Notes: generated from the sequence alone by a model not told the origin. DNA of 17,587 nt from Pseudomonadota bacterium (GCA_023428295.1 JAEYYV010000198.1:1-17587); one strand, 5' to 3'. Positions 1-9,557 are shown, counted from the first letter of the stretch. Numbers and translations are program-made.

Positions 1-549
1 CGCGCCTAACCACCCGTCCGCGGGGGTGGACACCCACCCCGCGACCGGGGGCCCGTAGCCCAGCGCGACGAGCAGCGTGCCCAGGACGAACACCAGCGCG
101 AGGCTCGTCGTGAACTTCACGAATGGCACCGCGACTGCGCCGTCCCACGGCACGCCGCGCTTCGCGAGCGTGTACGCGACCGTGGGCTCGCCGAGGCCCA
201 CCTGCGGCGTGATCGCGGTCATGACGTGATTGGCGACCGCAGCGTCCCACGCGTCGCGCGCGCCGACTCGTTCGCCGAGCAGACGCGCGATGACCGCGAT
301 GCGAAGCGCCTCGGTGATCACGAGGCCGAGCGCGCCACCGACGACGATCGCGATCGCGGCGAGCGGGACGTCGCGCAGGCGCGCGAGGGCGGTGCGAAGG
401 ACGTACGGGTCAGGCGCCGCGACGTAGATGCCGACCGCGCCAACCACGACCAGCGCGACGACCCACCACCACGCGTGCTTCGCCTTCGGGGACGTTGGAG
501 GCTGCGCGGGAATGGGGACGGGCCCCAGCTCGGAGTCAGCGTCGCCCAC
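1..549 (-). CDS. Flippase-like multi-pass membrane protein (LPG_synthase_TM/YbhN-like), C-terminus beyond window
   Basis: The reading frame stays open from a GTG at 549 to the left edge, giving the first 183 residues. After a short polar, Pro-rich N-terminus come a hydrophobic segment at about 28-46 (three Trp then Val/Ala-rich), a second at about 62-90, and a third at about 145-165. Between the last two lies PQVGLGEP (115-122), followed by a basic loop. A conserved GE after a Pro/Gly turn is typical of the lysylphosphatidylglycerol synthase transmembrane region/YbhN (UPF0104) family, whose members are membrane flippase-like proteins. The GTG start overlaps the end of the radical SAM gene by 14 bases, and no in-frame ATG or other start precedes it nearby, so it is read as the last visible gene of the left operon. 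Substrate is unknown. A different multi-pass family is possible because more than a third of the protein is probably missing. Confidence 0.65.
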   Translation of the reverse strand, partial: MGDADSELGPVPIPAQPPTSPKAKHAWWWVVALVVVGAVGIYVAAPDPYVLRTALARLRDVPLAAIAIVVGGALGLVITEALRIAVIARLLGERVGARDAWDAAVANHVMTAITPQVGLGEPTVAYTLAKRGVPWDGAVAVPFVKFTTSLALVFVLGTLLVALGYGPPVAGWVSTPADGWLGA

Positions 550-1978
550 GGCCCAACGTGACGAGCGGCGCGGCGGGCCTCGCGGCGAAGCGCGCGTCGC
601 GATCACGGTACAGCGTGTTGTACGCGCACGACGGAATGTTCGTGCCGTCGGGCTCGCGGATGCCCACGCAGCACTGGCGGATGCGATCCGTGTCGAACGT
701 CTCCTCGTCCATGTGCGCGTGCACGTAGATCGCCTTGGCGCTCGCTTCGGCGCGGCGAAGGCGCTCGGTCGCGTCGAGGTCGCGCGCGAACACGGTGTCG
801 GTCAGCGAGCGCAGGCGCGCGAGGATCGCGTCCGTGTCGTCGGAGACGAGCTCACCGGCCCACAGGCGATTGATCACGTCGCCGAGCTTCTCCTCCATGC
901 GCGCGGTGGGCTCGAGGTACAGCATACCGGCGAGCATCTCGCGGAGGTCCTGACCCTCCATGAACCGAGGGAAGGGCAGCCAGCGGCCGTCGTCCAGGCG
1001 GAGCACGTAGGTGACGAGGTAGCAGAGCGGATGCGCGGCGGGCGAGGGCACGAAGTCAGACACGCGCAGGACGCCGCCCGTTTGTGCCTCGAGATCGGAG
1101 AGCACGTCGAACGTCGTGTAGCGGCCTGCGCGATCGAACGACTGGCCGTTGTGGCCGGTGAACGTCATCGTGTGCAGCTCGACCGAGCGGATGAAGTCCT
1201 TCTCGAGCGCGAGCTTGACGAAGGCGCCGACCTCGTCGTCATTGACGCCGCGCGCGAGCACCGGCAGCAGCGTGGTCTCCACGTTGTACTTCTCGAGGAG
1301 CTCGAGGACGCGCAGCTTGCCGTCGAGGAAGTTGCCGCCGAGCATCTGCTGGTTCGTCGACGCCTTGAACGAATCGAACGACAGCACGATGCGCGCGCCC
1401 AGCTTCGCGAGCCGCTCGAGGATGCGCTCGTCCTTGAGGAAGCGCAGGCCGTGTGTGGAGACGGTGATGCGGTGGATGCCTTCTTCCGCGCAGCGTTCGA
1501 TCAGGCGCTCGAACTGCGGGTGCTGGGTCGGCTCGCCACCCGTGATGTTGATGATGCGGCGCTCGGGATCGGCGGCGCGCAAGTGGCCGAGGATCGCGGT
1601 GAGCTGCGCCTCGGTCATGTGGAACGCGCCCTCGTTCTTGTTGTGCGTGTAGCAGATCGGGCAATCGAGGTTGCACGCGCTCGTGATCGGGACGATCGGC
1701 AGCTGCGCTTGCTGTTCGTGCGAGGTGCACGGTCCGCAATCGAACGGGCAGCCCTGCGAGACCTGCTTCGTCGCGACGGGTGGCTTCAAGATCGGCGCGT
1801 AGCCGACGACGCGCTCGTACCACTCGGCGCTCGGCGACACGATGACCTCGCTCGGACCGTGGACATCGCAGACCTTGCGCATGACGACGCGCTCGCCCGT
1901 GCGCCAGATCTCGGCCGGCGCGGCGCGCTTGCAGATCGCGCAGAGCGACGTCGTGGTCCGCAGCAGCGCCTCTGTCAT
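536..1978 (-). CDS. Radical SAM enzyme of the Tes/MJ0619-like (tetraether synthase) group
   Basis: A 480-residue cytoplasmic radical SAM protein. The canonical cluster motif CNLDCPIC supplies C102, C106 and C109, and the SAM-binding GGEP lies at 147-150. Additional metal sites are suggested by C13/C16/C37 (CxxC...C, with H40), by CPFDCGPC (C77, C81, C84) just before the SAM cluster, and by C-terminal CC at 436-437 and C451 near SCAYN. This order, a short rubredoxin-like N-terminal Cys module, then CxxxCxxC, then the SAM motif, then a Cys-containing tail, resembles archaeal tetraether lipid synthase (Tes) and MJ0619, which join lipid tails or methylate a pterin precursor. The ATG overlaps the ATPase stop as ATGA, so translation is probably coupled. 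Radical SAM membership is nearly certain. Assignment to the Tes group rests on remembered motif layout, and the substrate (lipid tail or otherwise) is inference. Confidence 0.85.
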   Translation of the reverse strand: MTEALLRTTTSLCAICKRAAPAEIWRTGERVVMRKVCDVHGPSEVIVSPSAEWYERVVGYAPILKPPVATKQVSQGCPFDCGPCTSHEQQAQLPIVPITSACNLDCPICYTHNKNEGAFHMTEAQLTAILGHLRAADPERRIINITGGEPTQHPQFERLIERCAEEGIHRITVSTHGLRFLKDERILERLAKLGARIVLSFDSFKASTNQQMLGGNFLDGKLRVLELLEKYNVETTLLPVLARGVNDDEVGAFVKLALEKDFIRSVELHTMTFTGHNGQSFDRAGRYTTFDVLSDLEAQTGGVLRVSDFVPSPAAHPLCYLVTYVLRLDDGRWLPFPRFMEGQDLREMLAGMLYLEPTARMEEKLGDVINRLWAGELVSDDTDAILARLRSLTDTVFARDLDATERLRRAEASAKAIYVHAHMDEETFDTDRIRQCCVGIREPDGTNIPSCAYNTLYRDRDARFAARPAAPLVTLGRGRR

Positions 1979-2628
1979 GCCGAAGCGAGCTTGCCATCGC
2001 GCATGCGCAGGGTGCGAGAGGCGCGGGCGGCAACTTCGGGATCGTGGGTCACGACGAGGACGGCAACTCCCGCCGTACCCAGGAGCGCGTCGAGGACAAC
2101 GTCGGCCGACGCACGGTCGAGGCTGCCTGTCGGCTCGTCCGCCAGCACCAGCGCGGGTCTGTTGACGAGCGCACGTGCAACGGCGACTCGCTGCGCCTCA
2201 CCCATCGACAGCTCGCGTGCAGGCGCGCGTGATCGCGACTCCATGCCGAGCGGCGCGAGGAGCTCGTCGGCGCGCGCGAGTGCGGCCGCCCGCGAGAGGC
2301 CTGCGCGCCAGGCGGGCAGGGCGACGTTGTCGCGCGCGCTCAGGTGAGCGAACAGGTTCGAGTGCTGGAACACGAACCCGAGCTTGGCGAGCCGCAGCTC
2401 CGCGCGAATGCTCGAGCTCGCGGTCCACGCGTCCAGGCCGTCCAGCTCGATGCGTCCGGCGTCCGGACGGTCGAGCACGCCGATCATCTGGAGCAAGGTG
2501 GTCTTGCCGCAGCCGCTCGGGCCCATCAGCGCGACGTGCTGGCTCGCTTCGATCGCGAACGAGATGCCGTCCACCACATCGCGCGCGCCGAAGCGCCGGC
2601 GCAGATCTTCGACGACGAGCACGCTCAC
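1975..2628 (-). CDS. ABC transporter ATP-binding protein (LolD/MacB type)
   Basis: A 217-residue nucleotide-binding subunit. Walker A is GPSGCGKTT (36-44), the Q-loop Gln is about residue 88, the signature is LSMGEAQ (140-146), Walker B is ALVLADEP (159-166, catalytic E165), and the H-loop is H195. Length and the LADEPTGSLD box match the LolD/MacB/FtsE group, which powers FtsX-type permeases in lipoprotein sorting, lipid or peptide export. The signature reads LSMGE rather than the usual LSGGQ, a tolerated but uncommon form. The start is GTG at 2628, overlapping the permease stop as GTGA. The same frame continues upstream but is antisense to nothing recognisable and lies inside the permease gene, so the short form is chosen. 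Its stop overlaps the radical SAM start. It very likely pairs with the permease encoded just upstream. Confidence 0.93.
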   Translation of the reverse strand: MSVLVVEDLRRRFGARDVVDGISFAIEASQHVALMGPSGCGKTTLLQMIGVLDRPDAGRIELDGLDAWTASSSIRAELRLAKLGFVFQHSNLFAHLSARDNVALPAWRAGLSRAAALARADELLAPLGMESRSRAPARELSMGEAQRVAVARALVNRPALVLADEPTGSLDRASADVVLDALLGTAGVAVLVVTHDPEVAARASRTLRMRDGKLASA

Positions 2629-3842
2629 GGAAGCCCCCGCAGCACGGTGGCAGGATCCGTGCGCGCCGCTCGCCACGCGGGATACGAGCCGGCGACGATC
2701 GCTGTCGCGGTGATCACGAGCGACGGCACGGCGAACACACCGGCGGCGACGAGCGGGCGAACCACCATCGTCTCCCACGAGAAGAGCGGGTTCGCCTGGA
2801 AGTACAGGATCAGCCCGAGGCCGATCGCGCTGCCGACGATGCACCCGATGACCGCGACGACGAGCGCTTGCAGGAGGTAGATCGCGAACACTTCGCCCGT
2901 CGAGAATCCCATCGCGACGAGCACGCCGATCTCGCGACGGCGGCGCAGCACGTGGATGTACAGGAGCGCCCACATCGGCACGGACACCGCCGCGATGACC
3001 ATCGTGTACGAGACCGTGGACACCGTGTCGTTCGCGTCGAGGTAACTCACGAGGTACGGATCGTCGTCGCGCCACGCGATGGCGTCTGCGCTTGGGACCG
3101 CGGCCGCGATCGTGGATGCCATGGAGCGCGCGACCTCGTGATCGTGCAGGTGCACCAGGATCGCCGACGCGCTCTTCGGATCGCCGAGCTCGCTCGCGAT
3201 GAACGAGCGATCGACATACGCGAAGCGATACGCACCCGCCGCTCCAGCGACGATCCCGCGCACGGTCATCGTGTAGCGACCCACGTTGTCATCGTCGAGC
3301 GCCGCGCCGGCCGCGCCGAAGATCACGCGAACCTCGACCTTGTCGCCGACGCCGACGCCGAGCCGCTTCTGGAACTGGGTGCCGAGCAAGATACCCTCAC
3401 GATCGCCGTCGGCGAGCGGCGCGCCCGCGAGCACCGAGTACGGCGGGAACGGCATCGGTGGCACGCCATAGATCGGTGCGCCGAAGAAGCGCATCCCCGG
3501 CTTCTCGCTCGTGCCGATGGCACCCGCGAACACGAGCATCGGCTGTGCGTCGCGCACACCGGCCAGCGCGCGAATCTGCGCGGCGATCGCTTCGCCATCG
3601 CGAAACCGCGACTCCTCGCGCGGTTCGACACGAACGTCACCCGCGCCGTGCAAGAGGTTCTCGTCGAGGAGCGCTGCGCGGAACGATGTCAGGTTCGACG
3701 TGTTCGCGATCTGGAAACCCGCGCCGGCGGCGAGCGAGAGCACGAGCAGGACGACCGTGATGCGACTCGAGAACAAGCTCTTGCGCGCGAGGTACACGAG
3801 CAAGCGAAGGTTCGTGCGCGTTCTCCGAACGACGGTCGACAC
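2625..3842 (-). CDS. FtsX/MacB-type ABC transporter permease
   Basis: A 405-residue inner-membrane permease with the 1+3 transmembrane layout of the FtsX/MacB/LolCE family. One hydrophobic helix lies at about 27-45, a large extracytoplasmic domain (MacB_PCD-like) of about 220 residues follows, then three C-terminal helices, and the hallmark tail PAWRAARTDPATVLRG. The large domain carries several short beta-like stretches and a GLV/GVGVGDKVEV segment common in this family. The start is taken as GTG at 3842; GTG or TTG codons a few residues inside are alternatives, and no good Shine-Dalgarno sequence settles it. The frame stays open far upstream, but that part is antisense to the metallopeptidase gene. 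As the first gene of the left operon it probably forms a homodimer with the ATPase. Neither a LolA/LolB nor a MacA-like partner is visible, so the exported substrate is unknown. Confidence 0.88.
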   Translation of the reverse strand: MSTVVRRTRTNLRLLVYLARKSLFSSRITVVLLVLSLAAGAGFQIANTSNLTSFRAALLDENLLHGAGDVRVEPREESRFRDGEAIAAQIRALAGVRDAQPMLVFAGAIGTSEKPGMRFFGAPIYGVPPMPFPPYSVLAGAPLADGDREGILLGTQFQKRLGVGVGDKVEVRVIFGAAGAALDDDNVGRYTMTVRGIVAGAAGAYRFAYVDRSFIASELGDPKSASAILVHLHDHEVARSMASTIAAAVPSADAIAWRDDDPYLVSYLDANDTVSTVSYTMVIAAVSVPMWALLYIHVLRRRREIGVLVAMGFSTGEVFAIYLLQALVVAVIGCIVGSAIGLGLILYFQANPLFSWETMVVRPLVAAGVFAVPSLVITATAIVAGSYPAWRAARTDPATVLRGLP

Positions 3843-3878
3843 GCGACGATAGTAGCGGCTACCCTCGTACGGGTGTCG

Positions 3879-5026
3879 ATGCGCTCCTGGCTTGTGGTGT
3901 CGTGCATCGCCTGTGCGAGTCCTTCCATCGCGGGTCCGCGCGTGGTGACCGCGCCGCCGGCCGAGCTGCGCACGTGGAACCTGTCCGCGCACTACACGAA
4001 GCATGTCGACGTGCATGGCTTCCCGATCCTCGGCAGCGAGGCCGTGTCCGATGCCGCGCTGCACGAGGCCGCGTATCTCGTCGAGCAGATGATCGGCCAT
4101 CGCGAGGACATCCTCGAGAGGCTCGCCAAGAACAAGGTGCGCTTCGTCGTGATGGCGCCCACCGAGCTCACGACCGATGTCCCCGAGCACTCGGATCTCG
4201 AGCCCAAGGACTACTGGGACAAGCGCGCTCGTGGTCTCGGCGCCACGAACATTCGCCCCGCGGTGAGCTGCGGCGAGGAGAACCTCCTGAACCTCGCCGG
4301 CGATCCGTACTCGACCGAGAACATCCTCGTTCACGAGCTCTCGCACGCGATCCATCAGATGGCGCTCGTCGATCTCGACGCGACGTTCGAGAAGCGGCTG
4401 ATCGCCGCGTACGAGGCGTCGAAGAAGGCGAAGCGCTGGGCGAACACCTACGCGATGGACAACGTCATGGAGTACTGGGCCGAGGGCGCGCAGTCGTGGT
4501 TCGACACCAATCGCGCGAACGACAATCAACACGGCCCCATCGCGACGCGCGCCCAACTCGTGAAGTACGACCGGCCGCTCGCTGCGCTGTTGCAGGAGGT
4601 GTTTGGCGATCGACCGTGGCGCTACCGCAAGATCGCCGATCGCGACGCTGCGGGACGTGCTCACCTCGCGGGCTGGAATCCTGTGAAGGGACGCACGTTC
4701 GTGTGGCCCGAGCGGCTGGCGAACACGCGGATCGACAACGTGCCTGTCGCGGTGGTTGGCGCTCGGATCCAGCTGACGAAGACCGTGATGGGCGCGTCGC
4801 CCTCGACGACCAAGAAGACCTCGCTCGTCTTCGCGAACTATCGCAAGCGCGAGGTCGTCGTCGAGTGGATCGACTTCGCGAAGAAGGCCGTCGCGTACCA
4901 GACGCTGAAGCCAGACGCGCGCTACACGCAGGACACGTACGTCGGTCACGTATGGCGTGTCGTCGAGGCCGGGCGGGTGCTCGGATACACGAGCGCGCCC
5001 GCGGCGGCCGCGACCGTCGAGATTCG

Positions 5027-5030
<4 letters not shown>
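3879..5030 (+). CDS. Putative exported zinc metallopeptidase (gluzincin-type HELSH ... EYWAEG), possible lipoprotein
   Basis: A 383-residue protein. The N-terminus has a short hydrophobic signal, and LVVSC or a nearby IAC could serve as a lipobox, so it is probably exported and possibly lipidated. HELSH at 152-156 gives the zinc ligands H152 and H156 and the catalytic E153. EYWAEGAQSWF follows, with E198 or E202 placed 40-odd residues downstream as a likely third ligand. This pairing is found in an uncharacterised bacterial and fungal metallopeptidase group I recognise only by motif; a distant relation to lethal-factor-type (ATLF) peptidases is possible. The C-terminal 150 residues lack motifs and look beta-rich. 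The ATG at 3879 is preferred; GTG at 3873 is in frame. It is divergent from the ABC permease with only 36 bp between starts, and its TAA overlaps the convergent kinase stop. Substrate unknown. Confidence 0.75.
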
Positions 5031-7080
<2,050 letters not shown>

Positions 7081-7084
<4 letters not shown>

Positions 7085-8019
7085 TCCCCCGAGTCCAGCT
7101 CGCTCTCCGAGCCATCGGCCAGCTCGGGAGCCTTCAGCACGCGCGACAGCGAGAGATCGATGCGGCTGTCCGCCGCGCGGACGACGCTATCGAGCGCGTC
7201 GTCGGGGATGCGGAGCGCGATGCCGAGCTCCTTGCGCGTCATCTCGGTCAGCTCCTGCCTCGCGGCTGCGAGCGTGCGCGCGACCGTGGCGCGGTGGATG
7301 TTGTAGAGGCCGGCAATCTGATCGAGTGTGAGGCTATCGACCTGCGCGTGCCGCAAGAAATTGCGCTGGCGCGGTGCGAGTCCCGCGACCGCCCGCGCGA
7401 AGGCCTGCTTGATCGCGCGCGAGACCTCTTCGCGGGAATACTTTGCCGAGATGTCCGGGCCGAGCTCCGGCATGCCCATCAGATCGTCGTCGGCGAGCAG
7501 CTCCTCGAGCTTGCGCGCCTTCTCGCTGCGAGCGATGTCCACCAGCGCGCGGAGCGCCGTGACGCGCAGCCAGTTCTGCAAGAAGCCGAAGCCCGAGTAG
7601 CTCGCGATCTGCGCGGGACGCGTGTCGGTCTTCACGAACAGCTTGATACGCAGCGTCTGGCGCAGCTCGTCGCCCGTGACGGCCAAGCGACGGAAGCGCG
7701 CGAGCACCGCGTCGAGATCCGCGCGGTGCACTTGCTCGAAGATCGCGATCGCGCGCGCGTCGCCGGTGGCGCACCACAGCGCGAGATAGAGATCCTCCAC
7801 GCGCAGGCGCCCGAGCGCTGGTGCCAGATCCTTCTGCGAGGCGATGCGAGAGGCGAGGGCCTCCGCGAACTGCGCGTCCGTGATCGTGCCGTCCGGCCAC
7901 TTCTCGCGAACGGCTGCGAGCTCCGTCGCCACCTTCTTCGCGAGGCCATCGTGCGCCGCGAGCACGGGACGGGCGCTCGCGGGGACGGCCGCGACGATCT
8001 GGTTCCACCAGCTACTCAC
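7081..8019 (-). CDS. Sigma-70 family RNA polymerase sigma factor, Myxococcales-type
   Basis: A 312-residue divergent sigma factor. A non-canonical N-terminal region of about 80 residues precedes a region-2-like segment (about 82-165, containing the helix with FGFLQNWLRVTALRALVDI). A linker follows, then a region-4 helix-turn-helix at about 213-262 (LAPRQRNFL ... TLDQIAGLYNIHRATVARTLAAAR). The layout matches the myxobacterial sigma family I recall as TIGR03001 (Sig-70_gmx1), which is longer than ordinary ECF factors. The C-terminal 50 residues are acidic and Ser-rich. The start is GTG at 8019; no other in-frame start lies close upstream. Its stop overlaps the kinase ATG by four bases. It probably directs RNA polymerase to a small regulon under control of the coupled zinc-finger kinase. 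Promoter specificity cannot be read here. Confidence 0.85.
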
Positions 8020-8021
8020 AA

Positions 8022-8046
8022 CGTCGGCATACTGCCACGCCCGACG
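8022..8046. promoter_or_regulatory. Short inverted repeat just upstream of the sigma factor start
   Basis: CGTCGG at 8022-8027 and CCGACG at 8041-8046 form a perfect 6-bp inverted repeat with a 13-base loop, three bases from the sigma GTG. As RNA it could fold over the ribosome-binding region. Six base pairs can occur by chance in GC-rich DNA. Confidence 0.25.
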
Positions 8047-8049
8047 GCC

Positions 8050-8087
8050 GCTGGGGACACCGCGAACCGATCTAGTCCTGTCCCAGC
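8050..8087. promoter_or_regulatory. Inverted repeat between the DUF882 peptidase and sigma factor genes
   Basis: GCTGGGGACA (8050-8059) and TGTCCCAGC (8079-8087) pair over nine base pairs with one bulged base and a 19-base loop. The repeat begins 10 bases after the peptidase stop and lies about 30 bases before the sigma start, so it is either the peptidase gene's terminator (there is no T-tract, though) or an operator in the sigma promoter region. The 77-base gap holds no other feature that I can see. Confidence 0.35.
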
Positions 8088-8096
8088 CTTACGACA

Positions 8097-8882
8097 CTAC
8101 GAGACGGGCTTGCGCGCCGGCTGCGTACGGTTCGCCGGCTTCTTGGTCTTCTTCGACTTCTTGCCGCTGCCCGAGCCCGAGTAGTCCGTCCAGCGATAGC
8201 TCCGCTCGCCAGGCGCGCGGTAATCGACGTGGATGAAGTTGCTGGTCGGGTAGAGGCCGATGCCCATGTCGCCGCCATCGAGCGACTCCGCGTACTTGTA
8301 CATCTCGCGGATCGAGACGCCCTTGATGCGGATGTCCATCGCGGAGGCGTGGAAGTGACGGCTCGACGAGCGCTCCGCGAAGCGGAAGCCGCTGATCAGC
8401 TCGACCCGCTTGTCGCCACCGAAGTGATCCGAGATCCGAGAGAGTTGCTCGTACAGCTCGGGGCGCACCGCGCGAACCTCGCCGGTCTGGCGGCAGCGGA
8501 ACAGCTCGTCGAGCTTGGCCAGCGCGGCATCATCGAACGAGCCGTCGGGCTTGTAGATGTTGACCTTCGCCTCTTCGGCGAGGTTCTCGGCGTAGAGCCA
8601 CACGTTGCCCGACGGCTTCGAGAGCTCCTCGGTCCGCAGCGACGACTTGGTCGCTCCATGTCCCTGGAACACCGCGACACGCTTGCACTTACGCTTGCCG
8701 TTCGTGGTGGAGCACTGCTTCATCGTGCCCTTGTCACTCGAGGACTTCCGTACGTTGCTCTTGCCCTTCTTGGCTTGAGCTTTGGACGACGTCTTCGTCG
8801 CGGTTGCCTTCGTGCCTGCCATCACCGGGCTCGCCGAGGCGACCACCAGTGCAGCGGCGATGAGGAGGGCCATCCGACGCAT
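8097..8882 (-). CDS. Exported DUF882/YcbK-like peptidase (M15 superfamily)
   Basis: A 261-residue exported protein. MRRMALLIAAAL... with VMA|G at about residue 22 is a clear Sec signal peptide, so the ATG at 8882 is chosen over a frame-open extension to 8981 that lacks a signal. After a Lys/Ser/Thr-rich low-complexity stretch (23-70), the C-terminal domain (about 100-225) shows SGFR, then SSRHFHASAMDI (H176, D183), and FIHVDYR (H218, D220), the zinc-binding pattern of DUF882/YcbK and related M15 peptidoglycan peptidases. The tail from 238 is again Lys-rich and may bind the wall or anionic polymers. E. coli YcbK (MepK) cleaves 3-3 peptidoglycan crosslinks, so a cell-wall endopeptidase is plausible, but cleavage specificity is inferred. 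It stands alone, with its own 167-base upstream region. Confidence 0.85.
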   Translation of the reverse strand: MRRMALLIAAALVVASASPVMAGTKATATKTSSKAQAKKGKSNVRKSSSDKGTMKQCSTTNGKRKCKRVAVFQGHGATKSSLRTEELSKPSGNVWLYAENLAEEAKVNIYKPDGSFDDAALAKLDELFRCRQTGEVRAVRPELYEQLSRISDHFGGDKRVELISGFRFAERSSSRHFHASAMDIRIKGVSIREMYKYAESLDGGDMGIGLYPTSNFIHVDYRAPGERSYRWTDYSGSGSGKKSKKTKKPANRTQPARKPVS

Positions 8883-8939
8883 GGACCGGTAAGCTAGGCC
8901 GACGGCGGGATCTCGATCAACAAAACCGGCCGAAGAATC

Positions 8940-8968
8940 GCTCCCTGCAGATAAAAATGAACGGGAGC
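8940..8968. promoter_or_regulatory. Inverted repeat around an AT-rich core, possible operator
   Basis: GCTCCC at 8940-8945 and GGGAGC at 8963-8968 are exact inverted copies separated by 17 bases containing ATAAAAATG. It lies 58 bases upstream of the peptidase start, where a promoter would be. A protein-binding site is possible; the half-sites are short. Confidence 0.25.
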
Positions 8969-8985
8969 ACACAACTCGCACGCCG

Positions 8986-9047
8986 AAAAACAGGACGAGT
9001 GTTCAGGTGTCGTGCGCGTGTAGATCACTCATTCGCGCACACTGAAC
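8986..9047 (-). terminator. Probable terminator of the dCMP deaminase gene
   Basis: Immediately after the deaminase stop, GTTCAG (9001-9006) pairs with CTGAAC (9042-9047) and TGCGCG (9013-9018) with CGCGCA (9034-9039), forming a two-part stem around a 15-base loop. Read on the minus strand, it is followed ten bases later by a run of five T (8990-8986). The gap before the T-run is longer than ideal, so this is a plausible rather than certain intrinsic terminator. Confidence 0.4.
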
Positions 9048-9049
9048 AA

Positions 9050-9529
9050 CTACGTAGGAGGGATCGCGGGCAGCGCTGTGAGCGTGACTCCCGGCAGCCC
9101 GGAGTGCACCAGCTCGATGCCGATCTTCGAAGCGACTTCGAAGATCCGATTGTCGCGATAGAACTCGCCAAAGCAGATCCGCTTGATGCCAGCGTTGGCG
9201 AGCTGCTTGAAGCAGTTCCAGCACGGGCTCGCGGTGACGTAGCAATCGCCGCCGTCGATGTTCACGCCGTTCTTCGCGGCCTGGATGATCGCGTTCGCTT
9301 CGGCGTGGATCGTGGCGACGCAGTGCCCGTCCTCCATCATGTGGCCGACGTCAGAGCAGTGCGGCATCCCGCGGATCGATCCGTTGTAGCCGGTCGACAG
9401 GATCGTCCGGTTCCGCACGATGACCGAGCCGACATACTTGCGAGGGCATGTCGATCGCGTCGCCACCACCTGCGCGATGCTCATGAAGTATTCGTCCCAC
9501 GATGCTCGCGGCCGGACCTCTTCGGGCAT
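9050..9529 (-). CDS. dCMP deaminase (ComEB-like)
   Basis: A 159-residue cytidine/deoxycytidylate deaminase family enzyme, which converts dCMP to dUMP and so feeds thymidylate synthesis. The zinc site is complete: HAEANAI (H75, catalytic E77) and PCWNC (C103, C106). The N-terminal SWDEYFM...VATRSTCPR...VG and the STGYNG element followed by C58 and C70 are specific to dCMP deaminases, distinguishing it from tRNA adenosine or free cytidine deaminases. Length is usual. The ATG at 9529 places WDEYF at the expected distance from the start. The gene is divergent from ileS with 28 bases between start codons, so the two promoters must overlap each other or the coding starts. In Bacillus the homologue is called comEB, but no competence role is implied here. 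Confidence 0.93.
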   Translation of the reverse strand: MPEEVRPRASWDEYFMSIAQVVATRSTCPRKYVGSVIVRNRTILSTGYNGSIRGMPHCSDVGHMMEDGHCVATIHAEANAIIQAAKNGVNIDGGDCYVTASPCWNCFKQLANAGIKRICFGEFYRDNRIFEVASKIGIELVHSGLPGVTLTALPAIPPT

Positions 9530-9557
9530 GGACGCATGATGCTATGGTCCGCGTCCC

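Larger units (their letters stand above)
8883..9049. other. Intergenic region, AT-richer, likely promoter of the DUF882 peptidase gene
   Basis: This 167-base gap has more A/T than its surroundings, including A- and T-runs. It holds a hairpin next to the dCMP deaminase stop and a small inverted repeat around an AT-rich core. It presumably contains the peptidase promoter (read on the minus strand), but no convincing -35/-10 pair stands out. I see no small gene. Confidence 0.4.

Noticed and set aside
428..2347. A 639-codon open frame on the plus strand
   Set aside because: It is antisense to the radical SAM and ATPase genes and has the Arg/Glu/Ala-rich composition of a shadow frame.
2175..3878. 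Long upstream extension of the metallopeptidase frame
   Set aside because: It is antisense to the ABC genes and lacks any domain; a signal peptide begins at the ATG at 3879.
3843..4949. Upstream extension of the permease frame
   Set aside because: It is antisense to the metallopeptidase and adds no transmembrane or family sequence.
8883..8981. Extension of the DUF882 peptidase by 33 residues
   Set aside because: It would bury the signal peptide; the start at 8882 leaves it at the N-terminus.
9050..9057. Palindrome CTACGTAG, also found at 13256-13263
   Set aside because: Two 8-bp copies 4 kb apart in unrelated contexts (one overlapping a stop codon) are expected by chance.
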